In this document: one piece after another, positions 25,308-35,204 of the stretch
Position numbering within the stretch: the first letter of the stretch is position 1
Layout of the letters: every line of letters begins with the position of its first letter
Source: Planctomycetota bacterium
Lineage (GTDB): Bacteria > Planctomycetota > B15-G4
Assembly (NCBI GenBank): GCA_029245865.1
Contig: JAQWOM010000020.1
Span: 1 to 53,742, forward strand
Length of the DNA: 53,742 bases
Direction: 5' to 3'
Translations under genes and position numbers: made by a program
Notes under the pieces: model-generated
What the model saw: the letters and a program-made list of their open reading frames with translations, nothing else
The model's database searches: none
What the model was told of the DNA's origin: nothing

Positions 25308-27794
25308 TCAGCGCACGTAGCCCAACGCGCGGAGTTGTTCGAGCACAGCCTCATCCACTTCTTCGAGGGTGCCGGGAGCTGCTTGCGTGCGCAGCCCGGC
25401 TTCGAGTGTTTCGAGGTGTTGCCGCAGTGTGGCCAGATCTTCAGGCCGCTGACCCGAGAGGTCGATTGTTTCACCAGGGTCTTCCCGCACGTCATATAAG
25501 AGCCAGGGCGTCGAGGCGGGGAATTCCAGCGTGTCCGACATATCACCTCGGATGATCTTGAGTGGCCCGACCTGAAGCGAAGATCGTCGAGAAGTGTGTG
25601 TATCGATATGACCCAGCAGTATGGGGGCTGCCAGATCGGAGGTGCGTCTGTTGCCGTCCGGCAGCAACGGCGCGATCGTCCGCCCATCGACAGATCGGGT
25701 GGGGGGAAGCCCCATGAGTTCGAGGAGCGTCGGAAAGAGGTCGGTGAGGCTGACCGGATCTCGCACGATGTGCGCCTCGGTCTGGCCCGGAATCCGCACG
25801 ATGAGGGGGACGTGCAGCATCTCGCGGTGAAGTGAGCGGGCGTGTTTCATGCCGCGGTGTTCGCCAAACTCTTCACCGTGATCGCTGGTGATGACCACGA
25901 AGGTGTTGTCGAGTCGCCCGTTTTGCTCGAGCGAATCGAGCAACTGTCCGATCATGCGGTCCGCGTAGCGAATCGAGGCGTCGTACAGGTTGCGCATGTC
26001 TTCGACTTGTTCGGGCGTGGGGTCCGCATGCTTGTGGCCGTCTGGACCGGGAAAGAGCGCAAGTTCGCGGCGTTCACTCGGTGGGCCTGCGCGCGTGTCG
26101 AAGAGGGCAAAATCTTCTTCCGGAGGCGCGTAGTCATGGGTGGCGAAGCTGTGCAGAAAGAGAAACCAGGGCGTGTCGTGATGGCGGTCGATCCAGCGCT
26201 GCACGGCGGCTGTTCCCATGCGATCCTGAGCGGCCGGCATGTTCAGGAGGGGGTCCAAGATTGCAAAACGGTCGAAGCCTGCAGCAAAGCCATAGTCGGA
26301 GGACACGAAGCCTCCACCCGTGAAGGCCGCCGTGACCCAGCCTGCATCTGCCAGTAGTTTGGGCAGATAGGGAACCACGGTGGCGTCCAGTCGGTCGGTG
26401 CCTCCATCGAGGACCCCATGGCTGGGTGGCAGCAGGCCGGTGAACAGGGAGACATGGGAAGGAAGTGTGTAGGGCGCCACAGTTTGTGCGTCCGTGAACA
26501 GCGTGGCTCGATCTGCGAAGGCATCGAGAAACGGGCTGGTGGGTCGCTCGTATCCGTAACAGCCCAGGTGATCTGCACGCAGGGTGTCCAGCGAGATCAG
26601 CAACAGGTTCGGTGGTCGAGGCTCGGCCGCGGCCGCGGGCGCGAGGAGCACGGGGGCGCCGAAGGCAACGGGTGCATTGCCTTCGACACGGAACCGAAGT
26701 CGAGTGCGGTCTGGACCTTCTGGGCTTTCTGGCCATGGGGCATCGATGTCTTGAACATGGATGCGCAGCGGTTGTTGCGACCGAACTGTGAGTTCACCAC
26801 TTGCAAGTTGCCTCCAGTCGTCATCTTCTCGTTCCACGAACCAGCGGGTTCGGGCGCCGAATGGCTGCCCGGGTGGAACACACACACCGAAGCTGAGTCG
26901 GCTCGCCCCTGTAGGAATCTCGACCTCGAGGGTTTCGGAAATGCCTGGGGGCACGATCAGGCTCGTGCGTTGTTCGCCTCCCACTTTGAGATCGACCCAC
27001 GTTGCCGCCGTGTTTTCCTTTGTCGTGGGAATCAGCAGTCGATCACTGAGACGCTCAAAGACGGGTTTATGAACAACCTGCAGATTGCCCAGGGCGATAG
27101 GGTGTGCACTGTCGCCGGCCAGGACAGCGGCCCAGAGTGTGGGCTGGTCGCTTTGCGGAAGGACCTTGCGTGCAGTGGCCAGTCCATCTGCTGCGGGAGG
27201 AGAAGCCCAGCGTGCCAGAGAGAGTTCACGATTCTTTTTGTTGATGTGCAGGATGGCCTTGCCGAGTGGCGTGCGACGCCCTTCCGACTTCGGGAGGCCC
27301 CCTTCGGCACGCAGGCTTTGCAGCGATTCGCCATCGTCAAGTTCACGTAGCCGAATCAATCTCAGGCTTTGGCAAGGTTCGGACGTGACGAGTCCCGATT
27401 GAACGTCAAGACGCGCGCGGACCGAGACGAAGTCGTCCGCTTCGAGTTCAAAGAAAATCACCATCAACTGATCCGGATCGATCAACTTGATCTGTCGGCC
27501 CGTGACTTGCAGCGCACTGTCATCACGGCTTGCTGGGCGAAGTGTTCCGCTCACTGAATCGAGCAGATGAAGCGCTTCGATGTTGTCTGGCGTGACAGAC
27601 ATCACCACTGGTGAGTCCGAGCTGGGAGTTGTGGGTGCAAGGCGAACCGGGCGCTCTCCCACTGCGCGGGTTGGAACGCTAGAGAGGCGATGCGCGTCGT
27701 CCGTAAGTTCGTGCTCGGTTTTCGAGTCGCTGCAACTCGTGCACGCCAGCAGGCATGCAAGCAGGTAGCCGATTCCGTTGGGCGCGAACTTCAT
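25308..27794 (-). CDS. Sulfatase-superfamily lipoprotein, Thr-type active site (second)
   Basis: An 828-residue lipoprotein. The ATG at 27794 gives a signal with a CTSC lipobox; the open frame continues 208 codons upstream without a signal and overlaps the divergent oxidoreductase gene. Residues 30-390 are a beta-rich region with a low-complexity PAAAAEPRPP hinge. The catalytic domain (about 395-828) starts with LLLISLDTLRADHLG (metal Asp) and has TSDHGEEFGEHRG for the other metal ligands. The nucleophile position is Thr443 in YTLPSH, not Cys or Ser, so formylglycine cannot form. It resembles, but is not a recent copy of, the protein at 979-3255. Substrate unknown; phosphoester or phosphonoester chemistry at the envelope is possible. 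Confidence 0.85.
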   Translation of the reverse strand: MKFAPNGIGYLLACLLACTSCSDSKTEHELTDDAHRLSSVPTRAVGERPVRLAPTTPSSDSPVVMSVTPDNIEALHLLDSVSGTLRPASRDDSALQVTGRQIKLIDPDQLMVIFFELEADDFVSVRARLDVQSGLVTSEPCQSLRLIRLRELDDGESLQSLRAEGGLPKSEGRRTPLGKAILHINKKNRELSLARWASPPAADGLATARKVLPQSDQPTLWAAVLAGDSAHPIALGNLQVVHKPVFERLSDRLLIPTTKENTAATWVDLKVGGEQRTSLIVPPGISETLEVEIPTGASRLSFGVCVPPGQPFGARTRWFVEREDDDWRQLASGELTVRSQQPLRIHVQDIDAPWPESPEGPDRTRLRFRVEGNAPVAFGAPVLLAPAAAAEPRPPNLLLISLDTLRADHLGCYGYERPTSPFLDAFADRATLFTDAQTVAPYTLPSHVSLFTGLLPPSHGVLDGGTDRLDATVVPYLPKLLADAGWVTAAFTGGGFVSSDYGFAAGFDRFAILDPLLNMPAAQDRMGTAAVQRWIDRHHDTPWFLFLHSFATHDYAPPEEDFALFDTRAGPPSERRELALFPGPDGHKHADPTPEQVEDMRNLYDASIRYADRMIGQLLDSLEQNGRLDNTFVVITSDHGEEFGEHRGMKHARSLHREMLHVPLIVRIPGQTEAHIVRDPVSLTDLFPTLLELMGLPPTRSVDGRTIAPLLPDGNRRTSDLAAPILLGHIDTHTSRRSSLQVGPLKIIRGDMSDTLEFPASTPWLLYDVREDPGETIDLSGQRPEDLATLRQHLETLEAGLRTQAAPGTLEEVDEAVLEQLRALGYVR

Positions 27795-28016
27795 GAAATC
27801 GATCATCTCACAGAGCATGCCAGGTGACCATGGCAGCTCATACTGCTCCATTCGTGGCATAAGAGAGGAAGCGAATGTCGTTGTCGAGTCGTACAATGCC
27901 TTGCCCGGGCGTGGGCCGGGCCTTGGTGGGCCAGAGGTCCTCTGTGTTGGTTGTTCCATGTTCGAACCACATGCGGGTGAAGCTGCTTGGCTGATCATGT
28001 CACAGGAGTGAACGAG

Positions 28017-29972
28017 TTGGTCACGGACCAGTCCGATGTCCGGCGGACGGCTTGCAATCGTGACTGCCCGGACGCCTGCTCGCTTCTGGTCACGGTCGAA
28101 GAAGGGCGCGCGACGCAACTCCGGGGCGATCCAGAAGACCCGGTTACGCGAGGTTTCCTGTGCGAACGCACCTCGCGCTTTCTGAGTCGGCAATACGACT
28201 CCCAGAGGTTCACCCAGCCGTTGCTTCGGCAGGGTGACGCATGGGGCCCGGTGAGCTGGGATGTAGCCCTCGATCTCGCGGCAAAGAAGTTGCACGAGGC
28301 TCGGGCCGAGTTCGGCCCCGCGTCCGTGTTGCACTACCGATCGGGAGGCTCTCTGGGCCTCTTGAAGATGCTCGCTGACTATTTCTTTGAACAGTTCGGC
28401 CCCGTGACGGTCAAGCATGGGGATGTGTGCTCAGCAGCCGGCGATGCCGCGCAGATCGCGGACTTCGGCGTCGCTGATAGTCACGATCTTCAAGACATCT
28501 TGCACAGCCGACTCATCGTTGTGTGGGGAAAGAACCCCCACACGAGTGGTGTGCATCTGTTGCCTGTGTTGAACGAGGCGCGCAAACGCGGGGCTGTCCT
28601 GGTCGGAGTGGATCCGGTGAGGACGAAAATAGAGGGGTTGTGCACGCAGTTCCTGCAGCCTCGCCCCGGTGGTGATTTTGGCCTCGCCATGGGTGTGGCG
28701 CGCCGACTGTTCGATGAAGGCCGCGAGGACCCGGCGGCGAGTGAATGGTGCGATCATCTCGAGGCGTATCGGGAACTGGTGCATGCCCGCGACATCGACG
28801 GCTGGGCTGCCGAGGCAGGTGTTCCGGCTGACGCTCTGCGAGAACTGGCGGATCTGTACGGCGAGCGAGCGCCCGCGGCCATTCTTGTGGGGTGGGGACT
28901 TGCACGGCGCAGTAATGGATCGAAGACGGTGCGGGCCCTGGACGCACTGGGGGCGATCTCCGGAAATCTGGGCGTGCCAGGCGGCGGTGTCTCTTACGAC
29001 TACGCTCGGCGCGCCGCCTTTGATCTCGAGTTCGTGCGTGGTGAGGCGGCCGCTCCCCGAACCTTTCCCGAGTATCGTCTGGGACGCGAAATCCTTGAAG
29101 CACGCGACCCGCCGGTTCGGGTGGCCTGGATCACGGCGGGCAATCCCGTTTCCATGCTTCCGGATTCTTCCGCTACACAGCAGGCCCTTTCCGAGGTGCC
29201 CTTCACGGTGGTCGTGGAGACGCACCCTACCGACACAACCGACTGTGCAGATCTGATCCTGCCGACGCTCACCTTGCTGGAAGATTCCGACCTGCTCGGT
29301 GCCTATGGCAACCACTGGCTGCATGAGTCACGACCTGCCGTGATGCCGCCGGAGGGCTGCCGGCACGAGTTGGACATTTTGCAGGGGCTTGCCAAGCGTT
29401 TGGGGCTTTCCGAGGCCTTGTCAGGTTCCGTTGATGACTGGAAGCAGCGTCTGACGAAACGGCTCGATGTTGCCGGTGCGGGAGTCGCGGCCATGCGGGC
29501 AGGGCCTGTAAGAAATCCGTTTGCATCACACGTTCTCTTTGAAGGACGGCGTGTTCCGACTCCGTCGGGTCGTGTAAACCTGCTGCATGAACGCGCCGAG
29601 CCAGCGCCGCAAGGAAGCGAGGATTTCCCTCTGCTGTTGATGGCGATCTCCGTTCCGGAAGGCCAGTCATCCCAGTGGTCGGTGCCCGTCGAGGGGTTGC
29701 CGAAGGTCCGCGTGCATCCACAGACGCAGGGGGTTCCACCCGACGGGGCTCTCGCGCATCTTGAGAGTGCTGTGGGGAAGGTGCCGGTTGCCGTGCAGCA
29801 CGACGAGCGTGTTCGTGCAGGGGTCGTGCTGGCGCCCAAGGGTGGCATGCTTCGCGATGGCCGCTGCCTCAACCTGCTCATTCGTCCGGTGCCCACGGAC
29901 GATGGAGGGGGCGCGGCTTTCTACGAAGAGCCGGTGCGCCTTCTGTACTCGGAAGAGGCCGACCTTCCGTAA
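28017..29972 (+). CDS. Molybdopterin-dependent oxidoreductase with one 4Fe-4S cluster
   Basis: A 651-residue soluble enzyme of the DMSO-reductase family. The N-terminal cluster motif is CNRDCPDAC followed by a fourth Cys in GFLC. WGKNPHTSG and GVDPVRTK bind the pyranopterin dinucleotides. The DVCSAAGDA segment sits where the Mo ligand is expected, so the Cys there is the likely ligand, with no selenocysteine. A C-terminal molydopterin-dinucleotide domain follows. No Tat signal is seen, so it is cytoplasmic. The TTG start has an AGGAG site 8 bases away; GTG at 28008 is the alternative. No partner subunit is adjacent. The substrate (formate, an oxyanion or other) cannot be told. Confidence 0.85.
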   Translation: MVTDQSDVRRTACNRDCPDACSLLVTVEEGRATQLRGDPEDPVTRGFLCERTSRFLSRQYDSQRFTQPLLRQGDAWGPVSWDVALDLAAKKLHEARAEFGPASVLHYRSGGSLGLLKMLADYFFEQFGPVTVKHGDVCSAAGDAAQIADFGVADSHDLQDILHSRLIVVWGKNPHTSGVHLLPVLNEARKRGAVLVGVDPVRTKIEGLCTQFLQPRPGGDFGLAMGVARRLFDEGREDPAASEWCDHLEAYRELVHARDIDGWAAEAGVPADALRELADLYGERAPAAILVGWGLARRSNGSKTVRALDALGAISGNLGVPGGGVSYDYARRAAFDLEFVRGEAAAPRTFPEYRLGREILEARDPPVRVAWITAGNPVSMLPDSSATQQALSEVPFTVVVETHPTDTTDCADLILPTLTLLEDSDLLGAYGNHWLHESRPAVMPPEGCRHELDILQGLAKRLGLSEALSGSVDDWKQRLTKRLDVAGAGVAAMRAGPVRNPFASHVLFEGRRVPTPSGRVNLLHERAEPAPQGSEDFPLLLMAISVPEGQSSQWSVPVEGLPKVRVHPQTQGVPPDGALAHLESAVGKVPVAVQHDERVRAGVVLAPKGGMLRDGRCLNLLIRPVPTDDGGGAAFYEEPVRLLYSEEADLP

Positions 29973-30008
29973 AGACTGCGTGTCGGTGCAGGTTGGCCCG
30001 CCTGAGTG

Positions 30009-31655
30009 TTACTGCCGAGACGGGAAATGGGGTGTGAGGACGTAGACCGTGTCGCCCTCGCCCTCGAAGCGCTGCACGACCTCGACGAGCCCATCAGGAA
30101 TCCAGTTGGGTTGGTTTTCCTCGAGTGCGATCTCGTCGAACACCAGGTAGGGCATGTCGTGTTGAGCAACATGACGAGCAAAGACGGCGTCCTTGACTGG
30201 CATACGAGTCGACATGGCCACGCGTTCCGCATACCAGCCGTCCCGACGCCGGTGTGTCGCGAAGTGCTGGTCCTCAGAGGTGTGAGCCTTGATCCAGGCA
30301 AGGGCTTCCAGGCGTGGTGCGTTTTCCGCGCGACGTTGCAACGTTCCTGCCAAGAAAGAGACGACAAGCAACAAGACGGCGACTGTTTTCAAGATGCGCC
30401 CACGTGTCCAGAGTGCCACGAGTCCTGCACCTGCTACGGGCAACAGCAAGCCCTGAGCGATCAAGAAGTGCCGATTGGTGATGTAGTCATTTGTTCGAAG
30501 ATGCCAGCAGGTGATGGCCAGCCAGCCGAGTTGGACTGCCACCAGGCCGAGGGCAAGCTTGCGTCGTTTTTTGAACAGGGTGATGAAGCCCGGAATGATC
30601 AGCAGCAGGAGCTCGATCCGGAGCGACGAGAGATAGCTCTTGAGGCTCTCGTTGAGTGCGCGACCCCAGTTGCCGCGCGCTCCAGGCGGAGGCGCAACGG
30701 AAAGAGGTGGGAGAGCTGTTTGCCAGGGAAGTCGAAAGCGCCCTTCTTTGGTTTCGGTTGCCGAGCCGGTGTTTTCAGCCTGGGCCTTTTCTTCGGCCAT
30801 CTTGCGAAGTTGGCGTGGGCTGACGGCGCGTGGCACGTAGTCCCACGCCATGGGAGAGTCTTCTGGTGCTCGGTGGGTGACAGGCCCGTCACGCAGTCCT
30901 GCATATTGCAGCGAAGGTTTGAGAGAGAGCCCCCAAACGCCCGTGATGTCATGCAGAGTGATGACGTAGGGAATGACGAGCAGCAGCGCTCCGGCAACGA
31001 AGCTCATGGCACTCAAGGCGCGGCGCGGCAGTCGTGGGGGTGACGCCACGACCCACAGCCCGACGAGTAGGAAGATGAAGAGCCCCTCGGGGCGGGTCAG
31101 GTAGGTCAGTGCGGTCAGGACGCCGGCAAGAAAGAGGCGGCCTGCTGAGCCCTTGTGGTGTGCGGCGGACACAACGGCCCACATGGCTGCGAGGGCGAGG
31201 CCCGAGAAGATGCCGTCCGACTGGATGTCTGAGCTGAACTGGACGAAACGTGCAGCGACAGCCGCCACGACCGCTGTTGCTGCGGGGATGGCAGGTTGAT
31301 CGGGGAAGGCGAGTCGCGCCAGACCCCATGCGGAGAGGACGACCAGCAAGCCACCGAACAGAGCGACCAGGAAACCGGAGGCTTCAAGCCCGAGGCCGGT
31401 CAGACTGACCAGTGCTGTGAGCCCCGCATACAGCGGGTGGTACGGGTGGCTCAGTGCCGCGGTCCAGTTGCCCTCAAGCAAGCGTGATGCTTGCCAGAGA
31501 AAGTCTGGTCCATCGTTCATCATCATGAGCGCCCGATGCCAGGCGATACCGCGCACCGCCGCCGCGAGAGCGAGGATGGCCAGCAGCGTCGAGACGCGAG
31601 GTTGTCCGAGCGGAGTGACAGCCTCCGGAGGCTGCGGCTGCGTCGTGGTGCTCAA
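30009..31655 (-). CDS. ArnT/PMT-like membrane glycosyltransferase
   Basis: A 548-residue polytopic membrane protein with about ten to twelve helices. It follows the ArnT/PMT (GT-C) plan: an acidic loop after the first helix (NDGPDFLW), then an LTYLTRPEG segment in the middle and a soluble C-terminal domain. These enzymes use polyprenyl-phosphate sugars to modify lipid A, glycans or proteins on the periplasmic side. The long open frame begins inside the upstream gene; a TTG (31655) 10 bp after that gene's stop is the most reasonable start. It forms an operon with the B12-type radical SAM gene. The sugar and acceptor are unknown. Confidence 0.75.
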   Translation of the reverse strand: MSTTTQPQPPEAVTPLGQPRVSTLLAILALAAAVRGIAWHRALMMMNDGPDFLWQASRLLEGNWTAALSHPYHPLYAGLTALVSLTGLGLEASGFLVALFGGLLVVLSAWGLARLAFPDQPAIPAATAVVAAVAARFVQFSSDIQSDGIFSGLALAAMWAVVSAAHHKGSAGRLFLAGVLTALTYLTRPEGLFIFLLVGLWVVASPPRLPRRALSAMSFVAGALLLVIPYVITLHDITGVWGLSLKPSLQYAGLRDGPVTHRAPEDSPMAWDYVPRAVSPRQLRKMAEEKAQAENTGSATETKEGRFRLPWQTALPPLSVAPPPGARGNWGRALNESLKSYLSSLRIELLLLIIPGFITLFKKRRKLALGLVAVQLGWLAITCWHLRTNDYITNRHFLIAQGLLLPVAGAGLVALWTRGRILKTVAVLLLVVSFLAGTLQRRAENAPRLEALAWIKAHTSEDQHFATHRRRDGWYAERVAMSTRMPVKDAVFARHVAQHDMPYLVFDEIALEENQPNWIPDGLVEVVQRFEGEGDTVYVLTPHFPSRQ

Positions 31656-31665
31656 GACGGGTTCT

Positions 31666-33111
31666 TCAGCGAATCGATGGGACTGGAAGGTTCGGGTTGG
31701 CACGCCGACGCTTGCCAAGCATGCGCCGCGCGGCGCCGCGTCCGTAGCTGAGGCCAACCATCTTCCAGAGCCGTTTCTTCCAGCGCAGCATGCGGTTCAT
31801 TTGAAGCGCATTGGAGCGCAGCTTGTCGATGGTGGCCTTGTCCATGTCCGTTCCGACGAGCCCAGCACCCATGACCACTTCTTCCCACGTGTTTCCCGAG
31901 ATCTCTTCTCGCTCGATGGCTTCGCCGTGATAGCGAGTCATCGGGTAGGTGATGTTCACGTTGGGAACAATGGCGAAGCCGAGCTGGTGGTAGAAGCGAG
32001 CCGACTCCATGGCGGTCTCATATGTTTCGCCCGGAAGACCAAAGATGAAGTTCGGACTGATGGGCAGCCCAATGGACTCGCCATAGTCTCGATACTCCAG
32101 GTACTCATCGAGGGTGAGCTTGCTGATTTCGCCTTGCATGTCGTCGCTGCCGGTTTCGAGTCCGGTGTAAATCTCGGCACACCCAGCATCTTTCATGAGC
32201 TTCAGAAGCTCTTTGGTCATGCCGTTGAGGCGTGTCTGGCAGCGCCACTCGATGTAGGGAGCGATTCGCCGGTCGATGAGTCCTTCGCAAACCGCCCGGG
32301 TGTGCTTGCGATCCAGAGTGAAGATCTGATCCTGGAACATGATGCGCCGCACACCGTATTTCTGAACCAGCTCTTCGACTTCGTCGAGAACCTGCTCGGG
32401 GTCGCGCTTGCTTTGCCGGTCGCCAAACATCTGCTTGTAGCAATAGCCGCACGGCATAGGGCAGCCGCGGGAAGTCTCAAGCATGGCAAAGGGTGCCTCA
32501 GGCGCAGCTGCATCGCGGTAGAGCTCCATGGGCAGCAGGTGCCAGGCTGCCGACGGAAAGTCTGCGTACTTCACAGGGTCTGACTCGTCTGCGTTGTGGT
32601 GAAGACTGCCGTCTGTGTCGCGCCAGCTGACGGAGTTCACCGCACTCAAGTCTTCTCCACGCGCGAGGGCGCCGAGGGCGGCAAAAGAGACCGGTTCGGT
32701 TTCTCCTCGCAGGCAGGCATCTGCCATGGGGACGCGATTCAGGATGTCATCCGGATAAATCGAGCCGTGTGGACCTTCGACCAGAATCCAGCGCGGCCTG
32801 CACCCGGAATCACTCAGCGCACCGAAAAAGTCGGTGATGTACTCGAGGTCGGGTATGGGCAACTCCCAGGCATCCGTACGCTCGGAACTGTAATAGAGCA
32901 CGTCCGGTTCAAACTCTTGGATGCGCTTCACGACTTCTGCGTCGGACCAGTTCATCACATGCGCATCGATGAACTGAATCTCCCAGCCACCTTGCTGCTC
33001 GAGCCAGGACGCCACGATGGCGGTAGACAGCGGTTGCCAGAGACGCGTTTTCCGGTAGGCGTAGTTGCGCTGGAAAACAGGAATGACCGGATTGACGATG
33101 GAGATTTTCAT
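31666..33111 (-). CDS. B12-binding-domain radical SAM protein
   Basis: A 481-residue protein with an N-terminal cobalamin-binding-like Rossmann domain (about 1-150; it keeps GPHGSIYPDDIL but lacks the DxHxxG His ligand) and a radical SAM core. The cluster motif is CPMPCGYC (CxxxCxxC) near residue 205. GLETGSDDMQ and FIFGLPGET are typical of this class. The C-terminus is very basic (KKRLWK, GKRRRAN). These enzymes often methylate unactivated carbons on lipids, hopanoids or natural products. The next gene on the strand is a membrane glycosyltransferase, hinting at an envelope lipid or glycan substrate (inference). I start at the ATG that gives MKISIVNP; the upstream frame is open but has no domain. 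Confidence 0.88.
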   Translation of the reverse strand: MKISIVNPVIPVFQRNYAYRKTRLWQPLSTAIVASWLEQQGGWEIQFIDAHVMNWSDAEVVKRIQEFEPDVLYYSSERTDAWELPIPDLEYITDFFGALSDSGCRPRWILVEGPHGSIYPDDILNRVPMADACLRGETEPVSFAALGALARGEDLSAVNSVSWRDTDGSLHHNADESDPVKYADFPSAAWHLLPMELYRDAAAPEAPFAMLETSRGCPMPCGYCYKQMFGDRQSKRDPEQVLDEVEELVQKYGVRRIMFQDQIFTLDRKHTRAVCEGLIDRRIAPYIEWRCQTRLNGMTKELLKLMKDAGCAEIYTGLETGSDDMQGEISKLTLDEYLEYRDYGESIGLPISPNFIFGLPGETYETAMESARFYHQLGFAIVPNVNITYPMTRYHGEAIEREEISGNTWEEVVMGAGLVGTDMDKATIDKLRSNALQMNRMLRWKKRLWKMVGLSYGRGAARRMLGKRRRANPNLPVPSIR

Positions 33112-33465
33112 CGTGTGCTTGCTTGCTGGCCCCTGAGTTTCTGCCGAGAGTCGACAGAACAGCATATCCGACCCTGGAGCGCCTGTGCGACGATCACAGC
33201 GGACGATCTGTGCGGGAGCATCTGGTGACCGTCCAGCAGGACGTACACTGGGCTGATCAGCCAGCCTTTCACCGACAAGATCCACCGACAAGATCTGCCT
33301 ACAAGATGAGCTTGATGTCCGATCTTCTGCTGAGAGGGCTTGCGATCCAGGCGAAGCGGTTGGTTTTGCCGGCGTCGGCTGTTGCGATGGATGGCGGCTC
33401 GGCAGGCTGCTGGGGCTGGTTGCGGCAAGCTTTTCTGACCTCACGAACCTCCCGGTGAGATAGGC
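33112..33465. other. Divergent intergenic region, 354 bp
   Basis: It lies between the radical SAM gene (leftward) and the MFS gene (rightward), so it should contain two promoters. I see no convincing coding frame. The only structure noted is a run of three near-identical 13-bp units at 33271-33309. Confidence 0.5.
33271..33309. repeat. Three near-tandem 13-bp units
   Basis: ACCGACAAGATCC, ACCGACAAGATCT and GCCTACAAGATGA follow each other directly; the first two differ at one base and the third keeps the ACAAGAT core. It could be an operator array for the MFS gene 156 bp downstream, or a chance duplication. Confidence 0.5.
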
Positions 33466-34737
33466 GTGTCTTCAGCTGGCCGTGGTGATTTGTCGGGTCT
33501 GGCCCGGCGTAACTTTCTTGTGGTCTGGTGGAGCACCTTCATCACCTCCGTGGGGATGATGGGCTTCTTGCCGTTCATTCCGCTGTACGTCGAAGAACTC
33601 GGCGTCGTGGACGAGGATGCTCTGCGCGTCTGGTCTGGTGTCATCGTGGGCGCAGCCCCTCTCTTGGCGGCTCTCATGGCACCGCTGTGGGGCGCGTTCA
33701 GTGACCGCCTCGGTCGCAAGCTGATGATCATGCGCGCCAACATGGCGATTGTGCTGTTCGTTGGTGCCATGGGGTTTGTGACTTCACCCTGGCAGATGCT
33801 TGCGTTGCGACTCGGCCAGGGTGTGTTCTCGGGCTTCATCGCACCGGCCATGACGCTTGTCTCGGTGTCGACTCCGGCGAATCGGCAGGCCCGAACAGCA
33901 GCCAATCTTCAAATGGCACTCATGGCCGGGGGCATTGTCGGGCCGATCATGGGAGGTGCCATCGCGGATGCCTTCAGCTACAGCACGGTCTTTGTGGTGT
34001 GTTCGGGATTGAGCGTCCTTGCCACGCTCTTGGTCTGGGGCTTTGTGACCGAACCCCAGGCTGCTGAAGAGTCCAGCCCGAAGCAGGTTCATGCCTTTGG
34101 GCTCTTGCGTTCAATACTCCGCGATATGGCGATGTTCCTGAAACATCCGGTGTTGCGCGTCGTGTTGGCAGGGGCTTTTGCAGTGCGCTTCGGTGCGTCG
34201 CTCTTGGATCCGTTGCTTGCTCTCTGGGTCGAGACGCGCAGTGGCTTCGACTTGAACCGATTAGAGGCCGTGACGGGAATGGTGTTCGGGGCCCAGGCCT
34301 TGGCGACTCTGTTGTTCACGCCTGTCTGGGGGCGCATTGGAGACCGACTGGGGAATCGCCGCCTGCTTGCCATCTGTGCCGCCGGAGCGGGGCTGGCCTA
34401 CCTGGGCCAGCGCGTGGTGGATGACGTCACATTGCTGACGATCTTGCGTTTTGTGAGTGGCGCCTTCGTTGCAGGCATCGTGCCTGCGGCTTTCAGTGCA
34501 GCAGCGCGCAATAGCCCTGTCGAAAAGCGAGGGGCTGCCCAGGGTTTGACGTTCTCAGCAGTCGTGTTGGCACGAGCGACGGCGCCTGTGAGTGGCGGTT
34601 TGCTTGGTGCGGCTTTCGGGCTCGGCCCGCTGTTTGTGCTCGCTGCCTTGCTGATGTTTGTGACGTCAGCGATGGCACTGCGGAGTTCTTCGGAAACCAG
34701 CCATCAAGAGTCCGGTGACCAGCCTACTCGCCGATGA
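33466..34737 (+). CDS. MFS efflux transporter (DHA1/MdtG-like)
   Basis: A 423-residue major facilitator with twelve predicted helices. The loop 2-3 motif [14 protein letters not shown] is the classic MFS motif A, and a related [14 protein letters not shown] occurs in the second half. The N-terminal [35 protein letters not shown] is like MdtG-type drug/H+ antiporters. Start is GTG at 33466. Its 3' end overlaps the oppositely oriented yjbQ by 14 bp. Substrate unknown. Confidence 0.85.
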   Translation: MSSAGRGDLSGLARRNFLVVWWSTFITSVGMMGFLPFIPLYVEELGVVDEDALRVWSGVIVGAAPLLAALMAPLWGAFSDRLGRKLMIMRANMAIVLFVGAMGFVTSPWQMLALRLGQGVFSGFIAPAMTLVSVSTPANRQARTAANLQMALMAGGIVGPIMGGAIADAFSYSTVFVVCSGLSVLATLLVWGFVTEPQAAEESSPKQVHAFGLLRSILRDMAMFLKHPVLRVVLAGAFAVRFGASLLDPLLALWVETRSGFDLNRLEAVTGMVFGAQALATLLFTPVWGRIGDRLGNRRLLAICAAGAGLAYLGQRVVDDVTLLTILRFVSGAFVAGIVPAAFSAAARNSPVEKRGAAQGLTFSAVVLARATAPVSGGLLGAAFGLGPLFVLAALLMFVTSAMALRSSSETSHQESGDQPTRR

Positions 34738-35143
34738 TCTTGATAAGGACCCGCTTGCGCCGCTTTCCATCGAACTCGCCGTAGAAAATCTGTTCCCAGG
34801 TGCCAAAATCTAGTTGGCCTTCGGTCACTGCGACGACGACTTCGCGTCCCATGATCTGTCTTTTGCAGTGAGCATCTCCGTTGTCTTCGCCAGTTCTGTT
34901 GTGCTTGTAGAGCCCGAGAGGTTCGTGGGGGGCGAGCTCTTCCAGCCAGCGCTCGTAGTCGGCGTGAAGGCCAGGCTCGTCATCATTGATGAACACACTG
35001 GCCGTGATATGCATCGCATTCACCAGGCAGAGTCCTTCGCTGATACCGGACTCCTGAAGCGCAGCTTCAATTCTCGAGGTGATATTTAAGAAACCTCGTC
35101 GTTGAGGCACTTCGAACCAAAGTTCTTTGCGATGGGATTTCAT
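34724..35143 (-). CDS. yjbQ: YjbQ/UPF0047 family protein
   Basis: A 139-residue protein of the UPF0047 family, whose members have weak thiamine-phosphate synthase activity in vivo. Typical motifs: [25 protein letters not shown] with the conserved His, and the [20 protein letters not shown] end. A small cytoplasmic trimer is expected. It overlaps the MFS gene tail to tail. Confidence 0.93.
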   Translation of the reverse strand: MKSHRKELWFEVPQRRGFLNITSRIEAALQESGISEGLCLVNAMHITASVFINDDEPGLHADYERWLEELAPHEPLGLYKHNRTGEDNGDAHCKRQIMGREVVVAVTEGQLDFGTWEQIFYGEFDGKRRKRVLIKIIGE

Positions 35144-35204
35144 GATGAGGAAGGCTCCGAAGAGCAGCCGTTGCTTGAGTGCAGTGGAGCTGCCAGGGGG
35201 TGAC

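Noticed and set aside
27795..28418. N-terminal extension of the second sulfatase-like gene
   Set aside because: It overlaps the start of the oxidoreductase gene head-on, and a perfect lipoprotein signal begins at 27794.
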